From positions 3,837,501-3,901,500 of the forward strand of contig NC_011420.2 in the NCBI RefSeq assembly GCF_000016185.1: a stretch of 64,000 bases of DNA, written 5' to 3'. The notes beneath the pieces are model-generated. The model worked only from the letters and a program-made list of their open reading frames with translations. It was not told the origin of the DNA and did no database searches. The stretch comes from Rhodospirillum centenum SW. Lineage in GTDB: Bacteria > Pseudomonadota > Alphaproteobacteria > Azospirillales > Azospirillaceae. Shown one piece after another: positions 8,097-15,692 of this stretch. Position 1 is the first letter of the stretch; each line of letters starts with the position of its first letter. The position numbers were made by a program, and so were the translations under genes.

Positions 8097-9779
8097 ATGC
8101 AGCCCGCGGACAGCTTCACCCGTGAGGTGATCAAGAACGCCCTCGTCGCCATCGGCGACGAGATGTTCACGGCGCTCAAGCGCACCAGCATGAGCCCGAT
8201 CATCTACGAGACGCTCGACTATGCCATCGGCATCACCGACGCCGCCGGCCGCCTGATCGCCCAGGGCAACGGCGTGCCGCTGTTCATCGGCACCCTGGAC
8301 GCCGCCGTGCGCTCCGTGCAGGAGAAGTTCGCCGGCCCCGGCCGCATCAGTCCCGGCGACGTCTTCATCACCAACGATCCCTATGGCGGCGGCGGCACGC
8401 ACCTGTCCGACGTGACGCTGGTGCGTCCCATCTTCCACGAGGGCACGCTGCTGGCCTGGGCCGCCAACAAGGCACACTGGACGGAGGTGGGCGGCAAGGA
8501 CGCCGGCAGCTTCAGCCCGAACACGACGGAGATCTACCAGGAGGGGCTGCAGTTCCCCGCCGTCCGCCTGTTCGACCAGGGCCGCATCAACGAGGCGCTG
8601 GTGGACATGATCCGCGCCAATGTGCGCCTGCCGGACATGACCCTGGGCGACATGTGGGCCGGGGCCGCCGCGCTTCAGCTTGGCGAGCGCCGCTTCCTGG
8701 ATCTGGTGGACAAGTACGGCACGGCCGGGGTGGCCGATGCGGTGGAGCATCTGCTGGACCATGGCGAGGCGATGATCCGGCAGGAACTGGCGCGGCTGCC
8801 CAAGGGCACCTTCACGGCGGAGGACATGATCGACGACGACGGGCTGGGCAACGGCCCCTTCCCGGTCCGCGTCGCCATCACCATCACCGACAGCGAGTTC
8901 ATCGCCGACTTCACGGGCAGCGCCGCCCAGGCGCCGGGTCCCATCAACAACACCCGCGCCGGCCTGCTGTCGGCCGTGCGCGCCGTGTTCAAGGCCCTGA
9001 CCAACCCGGCGATCCCGGCGACCGAGGGCGTCTTCCGGCCGCTGAAGGTGATCTGCCCCGACGGCACCGTGATGACGGCCAGCCGCCCGGCCCCCGTCTC
9101 CATCTACTACGAGACGATGATCTCCGCCGCCGACGTGATGTGGAAGGCGCTCGCCCCGCACATGCCCGACCGGCTTCCGGCGGGGCATTACGGATCGGTC
9201 TGCGCGACGGTGATCGCCGGCCGGCATCCCGACAGCGGCGACTTCTTCCTGCTGGTCGAGCCGCTCGCCGGCGGCTGGGGGGCCGCCTGCGACGGCGACG
9301 GCCAGCAGGGCCAGTTCTGCGTCGGCAACGGGGAGACCTACAACATCCCGGTGGAGGTGACGGAGGCCCGCTACGGCGTGCGCGTCGAGCGCTTCGGCTT
9401 CCATACGGAGGATGGCGGCGCCGGCCGCTTCCGCGGCGGCAAGGGGTTGCAGCTCGAATACCGGGTGCTGGGCGACGGCGCCTTCATGTCCACCACCTTC
9501 GGCCGTTACCGGCATCGGCCCTGGGCCATGCAGGGCGGCCAGGAGGGCTCGCCCAACTTCGCCGAGGTGGTGCGGGCCGACGGCGAGGTCGTCCGTTTCA
9601 GCAAGACCGCGCGCCTGCCGCTGGCCCGGGGCGATCTGGTGCGGCTGGTCACCGGCACCGGCGGCGGCTGGGGCGATCCGCGGGAACGGGACCCGGCGCG
9701 CATCGCGGCAGACCTGCGCGACGGCTATCTGACGCCCGCCCAGGCGGCGCGGGACTACGGCTACGACAGCGGACACTGA
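8097..9779 (+). CDS. hyuB: Hydantoinase/oxoprolinase subunit B (HyuB-type)
   Basis: The 560-residue protein is a hydantoinase B/5-oxoprolinase C-half. Typical stretches: TREVIKNALVAIGDEMFTAL and KRTSMSPIIYETLDYAIGI at the N-terminus, then FITNDPYGGGGTHLSDVTLV (~residues 90-109), and near the C-terminus the glycine-rich TGTGGGWGDPRERDP. It starts 4 bp after hyuA, so the two are translated together. HyuB supplies the hydrolytic part of the ATP-dependent ring-opening enzyme. Length agrees with standalone HyuB proteins (~520-590). The family is certain; the ring substrate is not. Confidence 0.92.
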   Translation: MQPADSFTREVIKNALVAIGDEMFTALKRTSMSPIIYETLDYAIGITDAAGRLIAQGNGVPLFIGTLDAAVRSVQEKFAGPGRISPGDVFITNDPYGGGGTHLSDVTLVRPIFHEGTLLAWAANKAHWTEVGGKDAGSFSPNTTEIYQEGLQFPAVRLFDQGRINEALVDMIRANVRLPDMTLGDMWAGAAALQLGERRFLDLVDKYGTAGVADAVEHLLDHGEAMIRQELARLPKGTFTAEDMIDDDGLGNGPFPVRVAITITDSEFIADFTGSAAQAPGPINNTRAGLLSAVRAVFKALTNPAIPATEGVFRPLKVICPDGTVMTASRPAPVSIYYETMISAADVMWKALAPHMPDRLPAGHYGSVCATVIAGRHPDSGDFFLLVEPLAGGWGAACDGDGQQGQFCVGNGETYNIPVEVTEARYGVRVERFGFHTEDGGAGRFRGGKGLQLEYRVLGDGAFMSTTFGRYRHRPWAMQGGQEGSPNFAEVVRADGEVVRFSKTARLPLARGDLVRLVTGTGGGWGDPRERDPARIAADLRDGYLTPAQAARDYGYDSGH

Positions 9780-9791
9780 GGGGGGACGGCC

Positions 9792-10115
9792 ATGCGGACC
9801 TTCACCATCGCCGACCCGGAGGACGGGCGGCTGACGCGGGAACTGGGGGTGCTGGACCTGCCCGGCGGCGGCCGGCTGCGCATCGGCACCGCCCTGCTGC
9901 CGGCCGGTGCGCGGATTCCCGATGCGGGCGCCTCGCTGCACGCGGGGCATGAGCTGTCCGTCATCCTGTCCGGCCGGGCGGAAACGGAAAGCGGCGGGGA
10001 AGCCGCCGTCATCGGGGGTGGCATGGTCAGCGTCATCCCGGCGGGGGAACCGCATGTCGCCGTCGTGCGGGAGGAGATGCGGCTTGTCTATTTCATGCTG
10101 GAACCGGCAAGCTGA
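9792..10115 (+). CDS. Small cupin-domain protein
   Basis: The 107-residue single-domain protein contains the two half-motifs of a cupin barrel: HAGHELSVILSGRAE (residues ~50-64) and IPAGEPHVAVV (~81-91), supplying His and Glu ligands for a metal. GGGGGACGGCC before the ATG is a plausible ribosome binding site. It lies 12 bp after hyuB and 6 bp before an FAD oxidase, all on the same strand. It could be an isomerase, dioxygenase or sensor for the pathway. Cupins are too diverse for a function call. Confidence 0.8.
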   Translation: MRTFTIADPEDGRLTRELGVLDLPGGGRLRIGTALLPAGARIPDAGASLHAGHELSVILSGRAETESGGEAAVIGGGMVSVIPAGEPHVAVVREEMRLVYFMLEPAS

Positions 10116-10121
10116 GCCGCC

Positions 10122-11246
10122 ATGGAACACCGGGCGGACATCGTCGTCATCGGGGCCGGGATCGCCGGGCTGTCTGTCGCGGCCTTTCTGGCGCCGCGGC
10201 GGCGTGTCCTGGTGCTGGAGGCGGAGGCGCAGCCCGGCTATCACGCCTCCGGCCGCACCGCGGCCCTGTTCGCCGAAGCCTACGGCAACGCCCCCGTCCG
10301 GGCCCTGACCCGCGCCAGCCGGCCCTTCTTCGAGACACCGCCGGCGGGGTTCTGCGACCAGCCCCTGCTGCACCCGCGCGGCACCCTGTTCATCGCCACC
10401 CACGACCAGGCGGAGAGCCTGGCCGCCACCGCCGCGGAGATCGGGCCTGCCCTGCTCCCGCTCGACCCTGACCAGGCCGTGGCGCTGGTGCCCCGGCTGC
10501 GGCGGGAGCGGCTGCTGGGCGCGCTGCACGATCCGACCGCCGCCGACATCGACGCGCATGCCCTGATGCAGGGCTTCGTCCGCATGATCCGGGAGGCCGG
10601 GGGCACCGTCCTGACCGACCGTGCGGCCGATGCCATCGACCGCACGCCGGACGGCTGGCGCATCCGGGCGGGCGGGGAGACGGTCGCGGCCGACCTTCTG
10701 GTCGATGCCGCCGGCGCCTGGGGCGACCGCGTCGCCGCCCTGGCCGGCATCGCTCCCGTGGGGCTGGAGCCGAAACGACGCACCGCCTTCCTGTTCGATC
10801 CGCCGGCTGGGCCGGATACCGCCGGCTGGCCGATGGTGATGGACGTGGACGAGGGCTTCTACGTGAAACCGGAGAGCGGCCGCCTGCTCGGCTCCCCCGC
10901 GGACGAGAGCCCGTCGGAGCCCTGCGACGCCCAACCGGACGACTATGACATCGCCGTCGCCGCCGAGCGCATCCAGGAGGCGCTGGACCTGGAGTTCCGG
11001 ACGCTGAAGGCGAAGTGGGCGGGGCTGCGCACCTTCGCGCCCGACCGCACGCCCGTCGCCGGCTTCGACCCGGCGGACGACCGCTTCTTCTGGCTGGTCG
11101 GGCAGGGTGGCTACGGGATGCAGACCGCCCCGGCCCTGGGACGGCTGGCGGCCGGGCTGATCCTGGACGGAAGCCTGCCGCAGGACTGCCGGGACGAGGG
11201 CGTCGCGGTCAAGGATCTCGCCCCCGGCCGCTTCGGGGGACGCTGA
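10122..11246 (+). CDS. FAD-dependent oxidoreductase, D-amino-acid/glycine oxidase (DAO) family
   Basis: The 374-residue DAO-family flavoprotein has an N-terminal dinucleotide-binding fold ADIVVIGAGIAGLSVAAFL (residues 5-23) with the acidic end VLVLEAEAQPGYHASGRTAA. The C-terminal FAD-contact region is FAPDRTPVAGFDPADDRFFW, then GQGGYGMQTAPALGRLAAG. No signal peptide is visible. It probably oxidises a C-N bond in an amino acid or N-substituted amino acid released by the hydantoinase steps; that link is inferred from its place in the run. Its TGA overlaps the next gene's ATG by one base. Confidence 0.85.
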   Translation: MEHRADIVVIGAGIAGLSVAAFLAPRRRVLVLEAEAQPGYHASGRTAALFAEAYGNAPVRALTRASRPFFETPPAGFCDQPLLHPRGTLFIATHDQAESLAATAAEIGPALLPLDPDQAVALVPRLRRERLLGALHDPTAADIDAHALMQGFVRMIREAGGTVLTDRAADAIDRTPDGWRIRAGGETVAADLLVDAAGAWGDRVAALAGIAPVGLEPKRRTAFLFDPPAGPDTAGWPMVMDVDEGFYVKPESGRLLGSPADESPSEPCDAQPDDYDIAVAAERIQEALDLEFRTLKAKWAGLRTFAPDRTPVAGFDPADDRFFWLVGQGGYGMQTAPALGRLAAGLILDGSLPQDCRDEGVAVKDLAPGRFGGR

Positions 11247-12247
11247 TGGCCGGAACCGGGGAGAGGCCGATGCCACGGGACATGACGGGCAGGCCGAGGG
11301 TCGTCTGGGACAATCACGCCTGCATGCCACTACGCAGCGATGCCAGCTTCCTGCCACAGCTCCAGCGCCTGCGCGAGAGCGGCTTCACCATGGTCAGCCT
11401 GAATGTCGGGATGGATCAGACCCCGGCGACGGAGATCATGGAAACCGCGGCCTTCTTCCGCGACTGGATCGCGGCCCGCCCGGACGAGTACTGCCTGGCC
11501 GGCAGCACCGAGGACGTGGCGGACGCCGCCGCCACCGGCCGGCTGGGCGTCGCCTTCGACATCGAAGGCGCGGAGTCGCTCGCCGTCCGGCCGGAATTCG
11601 CGGAGATCTACCGTTCCTTGGGCGTGCGCTGGATCAGTCTGGTCTACAACCGGACCACGGGCATCGGCGGCGGCTGCCATGACGACGACCCCGGCTTGAC
11701 CGCGGCCGGCGAGCGGGCCGTACAGGCCATCCAGGAAGCCGGCATGGTCGTCTGCCTGAGCCATACCGGCTGGCGCACCGCGCGCGACGTGCTGGAGCGC
11801 GCCGACCGGCCGGTGATCTTCTCCCACTCCAACCCGCACGCGCTGAAGGCGCACGGTCGCAACATCGGCGACGATCTGATCCGCGCCTGCGCCGCCACGG
11901 GCGGGGTGGTCGGCATCAATGGCGTGGACCTGTTCCTGGGCGGGGAGCCGACGCCGGAGCGGATCGCCGCCCATGTCGCCTATGTCGCCGATCTGGTGGG
12001 GCCGCAGCATGTCGGCCTGGGGCTGGACTATGTGTTCGACCAGGAAGAGCTGCGCGACTGGCTGAACCGGCACCGGGACCGCTGGTCGCCCGAGCTGGGC
12101 TACCGGCCGGACATCGCCGTCGCGCCGCCCGAAAGCCTGAACGGCATCGTCGAGGCGCTGGCGCGGCAGGGCTTCGCGGCCCCCGAACTGGACATGATCC
12201 TGGGCGGCAACTGGCTGCGCGTGGCCCGGCGCTGCTGGAACGCCTGA
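11246..12247 (+). CDS. Membrane dipeptidase-like (peptidase family M19) protein with HxC in place of HxD
   Basis: The 333-residue protein matches the renal-dipeptidase (M19) fold. The zinc-site residues appear as E107 (FDIEGAESL), H173 (LSHTGWR), H194 (VIFSHSNPHAL) and D261 (HVGLGLDYVFD). At the N-terminal metal motif, normally HxD, it reads WDNHACMP, i.e. H24-A-C26, so Cys takes the place of Asp. Cys could still bind zinc. The start at 11246 gives TGATG coupling to the oxidase gene; a later ATG at 11270 is possible. No signal peptide is seen, so it is probably cytoplasmic and hydrolyses a dipeptide or cyclic amide made in the pathway. It closes the hyu run. Confidence 0.82.
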   Translation: MAGTGERPMPRDMTGRPRVVWDNHACMPLRSDASFLPQLQRLRESGFTMVSLNVGMDQTPATEIMETAAFFRDWIAARPDEYCLAGSTEDVADAAATGRLGVAFDIEGAESLAVRPEFAEIYRSLGVRWISLVYNRTTGIGGGCHDDDPGLTAAGERAVQAIQEAGMVVCLSHTGWRTARDVLERADRPVIFSHSNPHALKAHGRNIGDDLIRACAATGGVVGINGVDLFLGGEPTPERIAAHVAYVADLVGPQHVGLGLDYVFDQEELRDWLNRHRDRWSPELGYRPDIAVAPPESLNGIVEALARQGFAAPELDMILGGNWLRVARRCWNA

Positions 12248-12362
12248 GCCGGTCCGGCGCTCGGTATCGGCCCCGTGACCTTTTCCGCGACCTGCTGTCC
12301 CTGACCCGGCGGGGGGCGTTGCCGTGCTGGATCGCCCGGCGGCATCCGTGTATCGATGGCGC

Positions 12363-12525
12363 CGTTCCAGGTGCCCGGTTGCCTCCGGGAGAATCGGGAA
12401 GGCAGTGGAAGTCTGCCACGCGCCCAGCGCTGTGAAGGGGACCTTCCGGACGGATGCCACTGGCCCCGCGGGCCGGGAAGGTGTCCGGAAGGGGTGAGCC
12501 TGAGTCAGAAGACCGGCCTGGAACG
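12363..12525 (+). promoter_or_regulatory. Cobalamin (B12) riboswitch
   Basis: The leader of bluB has the cobalamin-riboswitch layout. A 9-bp closing stem pairs CGTTCCAGG (12363-12371) with CCTGGAACG (12517-12525). Inside are GGTGCCC near the 5' end, a GGGAATCGGGAA-like segment (here GGGAGAATCGGGAA), GATGCCACTGG, GCCGGGAAGG and the conserved 3' block GAGTCAGAAGACC. It should lower bluB expression when adenosylcobalamin is plentiful. The switch mechanism, start-site masking or termination, is not clear. Confidence 0.93.
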
Positions 12526-12582
12526 TCCTGGGAAGCCGCCATGGACGGGCGGCGACCCGTGCTTGCCCATGCAGGGGAAACC

Positions 12583-13290
12583 ATGGAAGCCAATCCGTAT
12601 CAGGCCGACGCAGAGTTCACCGCCGCCGAGCGCGACAGCGTCTACAAGTGCATCTTCAAGCGGCGCGACGTGCGGGGCCAGTTCCTGCCCGATCCGATCC
12701 CGGACGAGGTGCTGGGGCGCATCCTGAAGGCGGCCCACCACGCGCCGTCCGTCGGCTTCATGCAGCCCTGGGACTTCATCGTCGTGCGCGACCCGATGGT
12801 GAAGCGCAAGGTGCGCGACGCCTTCCAGACCGCGAATACCGAAGCGGCCGACATGTTCGAGGGCGACCGGCAGGAGACCTACCGACGGCTGAAGCTGGAG
12901 GGCATCGTCGAGGCGCCGGTGGGCATCTGCGTCACCTGCGACCGCGAGCGCACCGGCCCGGTGGTTGTCGGCCGCACGCACCAGCGCGAGATGGACCTCT
13001 ACAGCGCCGTCTGCGCCGTGCAGAACCTCTGGCTGGCCGCGCGGGCGGAAAATGTCGGCGTGGGCTGGGTCAGCATTCTGCGCCATGCCGACCTGCGCGA
13101 GGCGTTGGGCATCCCGGCCTCGATCCAGACCATCGCCTATCTCTGCGTCGGCTATGTCTCGCACTTCTTCCAGAACCCGGAACTGGAAGCGGCCGGCTGG
13201 CTGCCGCGCACGCCCCTGCGCGACGTGGTCTGGTTCGACCGCTGGCACGGCCGCACGGGCGAGGAAACGCTCCTGCAGCAGCTCGGGTAA
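12583..13290 (+). CDS. bluB: 5,6-dimethylbenzimidazole synthase BluB
   Basis: BluB cleaves FMNH2 with O2 to make 5,6-dimethylbenzimidazole, the lower ligand of cobalamin. The 235-residue protein shows the nitroreductase-like fold: CIFKRRDVRGQF, LKAAHHAPSVGFMQPWDFI, the segment THQREMDLYSAVCAVQNLWL, and GVGWVSILRHADLREALGIP. The ATG at 12583 follows AGGGGAAACC; an in-frame ATG at 12541 lies nearer the riboswitch end and would add 14 residues. The cobalamin riboswitch directly upstream independently supports the assignment. It stands alone, without other cob genes nearby. Confidence 0.95.
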   Translation: MEANPYQADAEFTAAERDSVYKCIFKRRDVRGQFLPDPIPDEVLGRILKAAHHAPSVGFMQPWDFIVVRDPMVKRKVRDAFQTANTEAADMFEGDRQETYRRLKLEGIVEAPVGICVTCDRERTGPVVVGRTHQREMDLYSAVCAVQNLWLAARAENVGVGWVSILRHADLREALGIPASIQTIAYLCVGYVSHFFQNPELEAAGWLPRTPLRDVVWFDRWHGRTGEETLLQQLG

Positions 13291-13310
13291 CGCCGGGCCT
13301 TCCGGAACGG

Positions 13311-13338
13311 ACAGGGGTGGCGGAAAGGCCATCCCTGT
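13311..13338. terminator. Bidirectional hairpin between bluB and fitB
   Basis: ACAGGGGTGGC pairs with GCCATCCCTGT (one mismatch) around the loop GGAAAG, between two convergent genes. No T-run follows. Confidence 0.45.
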
Positions 13339-13369
13339 TCCTGCGGCGGCGCCACGGACGTCGCATCGG

Positions 13370-13801
13370 TCAGGGCGACAGCGGATCGATCCACGGGTTG
13401 ATGAGCACGACCCCGCATCCGGTGAAATCCGCCGTATTGCGCGTGACCACGATCCCGCTGCGCGCCCGGGCAATCGCGGCGATCTGGGCATCGAAGTGGC
13501 TGATCGGCCGGCCGGCCGACTGGCGTTCCGCCGCGATCACCGCATAGGCGGAAGCGGCGGCGCTGTCAAAGGGCAGAATGCGGCCCTGGAAGTCCTCGGT
13601 GAGGATAGCGTCGATGGCATGAGCTATCCCATCCTTCCGGCGCCCCGCCGGCATGATCGCAGCCCCCCTCCGCAGTTCTGCTTCGGTGATGGCCGTAAGA
13701 TAAACGTCTGTCCCGTCCTGGGCAGCGAGCCACCGTTCGACGGCTGGCTCCGGAACACGGCGCAGCACTTCAGAAAGAACATTCGTATCGAGGATGAGCA
13801 T
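13370..13801 (-). CDS. fitB: PIN-domain ribonuclease toxin, VapC/FitB type
   Basis: The 143-residue PIN-domain protein has the acidic catalytic set: D5 in MLILDTNVLSE, E40/E42 in AITEAELRRG, D104 in SHFDAQIAAI, and D125 in VVTRNTADF. FitB-type PIN proteins cleave RNA and are held in check by a ribbon-helix-helix partner. That partner is encoded 8 bp upstream, antitoxin first, the usual order. The pair sits between bluB and the fatty-acid transporter with no metabolic link to either, so it is probably a mobile or stabilising element. Confidence 0.9.
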   Translation of the reverse strand: MLILDTNVLSEVLRRVPEPAVERWLAAQDGTDVYLTAITEAELRRGAAIMPAGRRKDGIAHAIDAILTEDFQGRILPFDSAAASAYAVIAAERQSAGRPISHFDAQIAAIARARSGIVVTRNTADFTGCGVVLINPWIDPLSP

Positions 13802-13809
13802 CCCGCCGC

Positions 13810-14052
13810 TCAGATGAACGCGGGGGGCTCGCGCATCGCCCCGCGTGGCGCAATCTCCAGGTCGATACCGCCGAGAGCCCTGACGCGGGCACGGATGGAC
13901 GCGGCAAGGTCGCGCGGCGCTGCCTGCGAGGCCACCGCCTGCCGGAGGATCTGCTGTGCTTCCTCCTCCATGGAACGGCCGTTCTCAGCCGCCCTGGTCC
14001 GCAGACGCTGTTCGAGCGTGGCGTCGAGATTGCGGATGGTGATGCTTGCCAT
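13810..14052 (-). CDS. fitA: FitA-like ribbon-helix-helix antitoxin
   Basis: The 80-residue protein starts MASITIRNLDATLEQRLRTR, the beta-strand and helix of a FitA-type ribbon-helix-helix DNA-binding domain (MASITIRNL is nearly diagnostic), then GRSMEEEAQQILRQAV. The C-terminal tail (IDLEIAPRGAMREPPAFI) is the part expected to wrap around the PIN toxin. It probably represses its own operon as a complex with the toxin. It is co-directional with fitB. Confidence 0.9.
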   Translation of the reverse strand: MASITIRNLDATLEQRLRTRAAENGRSMEEEAQQILRQAVASQAAPRDLAASIRARVRALGGIDLEIAPRGAMREPPAFI

Positions 14053-14163
14053 GGGCGTGCTCCCCAGGACGATGTCCGCTCATCATAGGCACCGGATGCG
14101 ACCGCGGACAATGGAAAGGCCTGGTCGAGCAGGCCTCACCGCAACGGTCCACGCGAACGCAGC

Positions 14164-15474
14164 CTACAGAAACAGGAAGCCCAGGGAGATGACGACGCCC
14201 GAGAGCAGCAGGATGACAAGGCAGTAGCCCATCACGTCCTTGGCCCGCAGCCCGGCGATGGCGAGCGCCGGCAGGGCCCAGAAGGGCTGGATCATGTTCG
14301 TCCAGGCATCGCCCCAGGCGACCGCCATGGCCGTGCGCGGCACGTCCGCCTGAAGCTCCAGGGCGGCGGGCAGCATCACCTGGGACTGCACCGCCCACTG
14401 GCCGCCGCCCGACGGGATCAGGATGTTCAGCAGTCCCGCACTCCAGAAGGTGAAGAGCGGCAGGGTCTGGGCCGTCGAGATGGAGACGAACCAGGCCGAG
14501 AGGTCGCGCGCCAGCCCCGACCCCACCATCATGCCCATGATCCCGGCATAGAAGGGGAACTGGATGATGATGCCGGCAGCACCCTTCACCGCTTCCTCCA
14601 GGCTGCGCAGGAAGCGGTGGGGCGTGCCGTGCAGAAGAATCCCCAGCATCAGGAATCCGAAATTGACGATGTTGAGGTTCAGGCCGCCCTGGCGCCAGAC
14701 ATGAACGGCGAGATAGGCGAGACCGAGTCCCCCGATCGCCAGCGCCAGCAGCCGGCTGTGCTCCAGATGTTCGGCCGGCCGCTCCACCACCTCCCCGGTT
14801 GAAGGCGTCGGATCGGCAAGCCTGTCAGGATCCACGAAGACCGGCCGTGCGCCATGCCCCAGCATCAGCCGGTTGGCGAGGGGGATCAGCACGAACAGGG
14901 CCAGGACGATGGTCAGGTTGAACCCGGCGAAGATCGTCTCGCTGGTCGGCACGACGCCGATCAGCTTTTCCGTGAAATGGCCGGGCGTGGCGATGACCAG
15001 GGGCACCGACCCCGAAAGGCCGCCATGCCAGACGATGAAGCCGCTGTAGGCCGACGCGATCAGCAGAGGGTAATCGACCTGCACCCGGCGCGCGAGCTGC
15101 CGGGCGAACAGGGCGCCGATCACCAGCCCGAACCCCCAGTTCACCCAGCTTGCGACCAGAGAGACGACCGTGACCAGCAGGATCGCCTGTCCCGGGGTCC
15201 GCGCCAGCCTGGCAAGCGCCCCGAGCAGGCGGGCGAAGACCGGCGTGCTGGCCAGCACGAAGCCGGTGACCAGAACCAGGACCATCTGCATGCTGAATTC
15301 CAGCAACTGCCAGAAGCCCTTGCCCCAATGCTCCACCATCGCCTGCGGGGACTGGCCCTCGAAGAGCATGCCCGAGACGAACACCAGGAGCGTCAGCAGC
15401 AGCACCAGCACATAGGGATCGGGAAGGAAGCGTTCTGTCAGGCGGGTCGAGGCCAGCGTCAACGATCGGAACAT
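14164..15474 (-). CDS. atoE: Short-chain fatty acid transporter, AtoE family
   Basis: This 436-residue integral membrane protein of the AtoE/TIGR00366 family has many hydrophobic segments. Typical blocks: LTERFLPDPYVLVLLLTLLV at the N-terminus, LVASWVNWGFGLVIGALFAR, AYSGFIVWHGGLSGSVPLVI, the conserved NILIPSGGGQWAVQSQV, and GDAWTNMIQPFWALPALAI near the C-terminus. AtoE proteins are associated with uptake of short-chain fatty acids such as acetoacetate or butyrate. No ato CoA-transferase or thiolase genes adjoin it here. It is divergent from the exported deaminase-like gene at 15693. Confidence 0.9.
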   Translation of the reverse strand: MFRSLTLASTRLTERFLPDPYVLVLLLTLLVFVSGMLFEGQSPQAMVEHWGKGFWQLLEFSMQMVLVLVTGFVLASTPVFARLLGALARLARTPGQAILLVTVVSLVASWVNWGFGLVIGALFARQLARRVQVDYPLLIASAYSGFIVWHGGLSGSVPLVIATPGHFTEKLIGVVPTSETIFAGFNLTIVLALFVLIPLANRLMLGHGARPVFVDPDRLADPTPSTGEVVERPAEHLEHSRLLALAIGGLGLAYLAVHVWRQGGLNLNIVNFGFLMLGILLHGTPHRFLRSLEEAVKGAAGIIIQFPFYAGIMGMMVGSGLARDLSAWFVSISTAQTLPLFTFWSAGLLNILIPSGGGQWAVQSQVMLPAALELQADVPRTAMAVAWGDAWTNMIQPFWALPALAIAGLRAKDVMGYCLVILLLSGVVISLGFLFL

Positions 15475-15692
15475 GCTTTCTCCTCAGTGATGGCCAGCGG
15501 CGACGGGAAACTCCCTTCGTATCCATCCTTCTACCAGCACTGACGCCAGGTTCTACCCGTAATGACGCCCGGTCGGACGCTTCGTTCCCGCCTTTGCGGC
15601 GATGGGAAACCGGATGTCCACCGATACCCCGTTTGCACCACGTCCCCGATCTGGTCATATCGGTGCTTCCGTTCCGCTGCCCGGACAGACCG

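Noticed and set aside
8052-11357. Long minus-strand open frame (1101 codons) opposite hyuB, cupin and oxidase genes
   Set aside because: Antisense shadow with no recognisable domain; the plus-strand genes account for the region.
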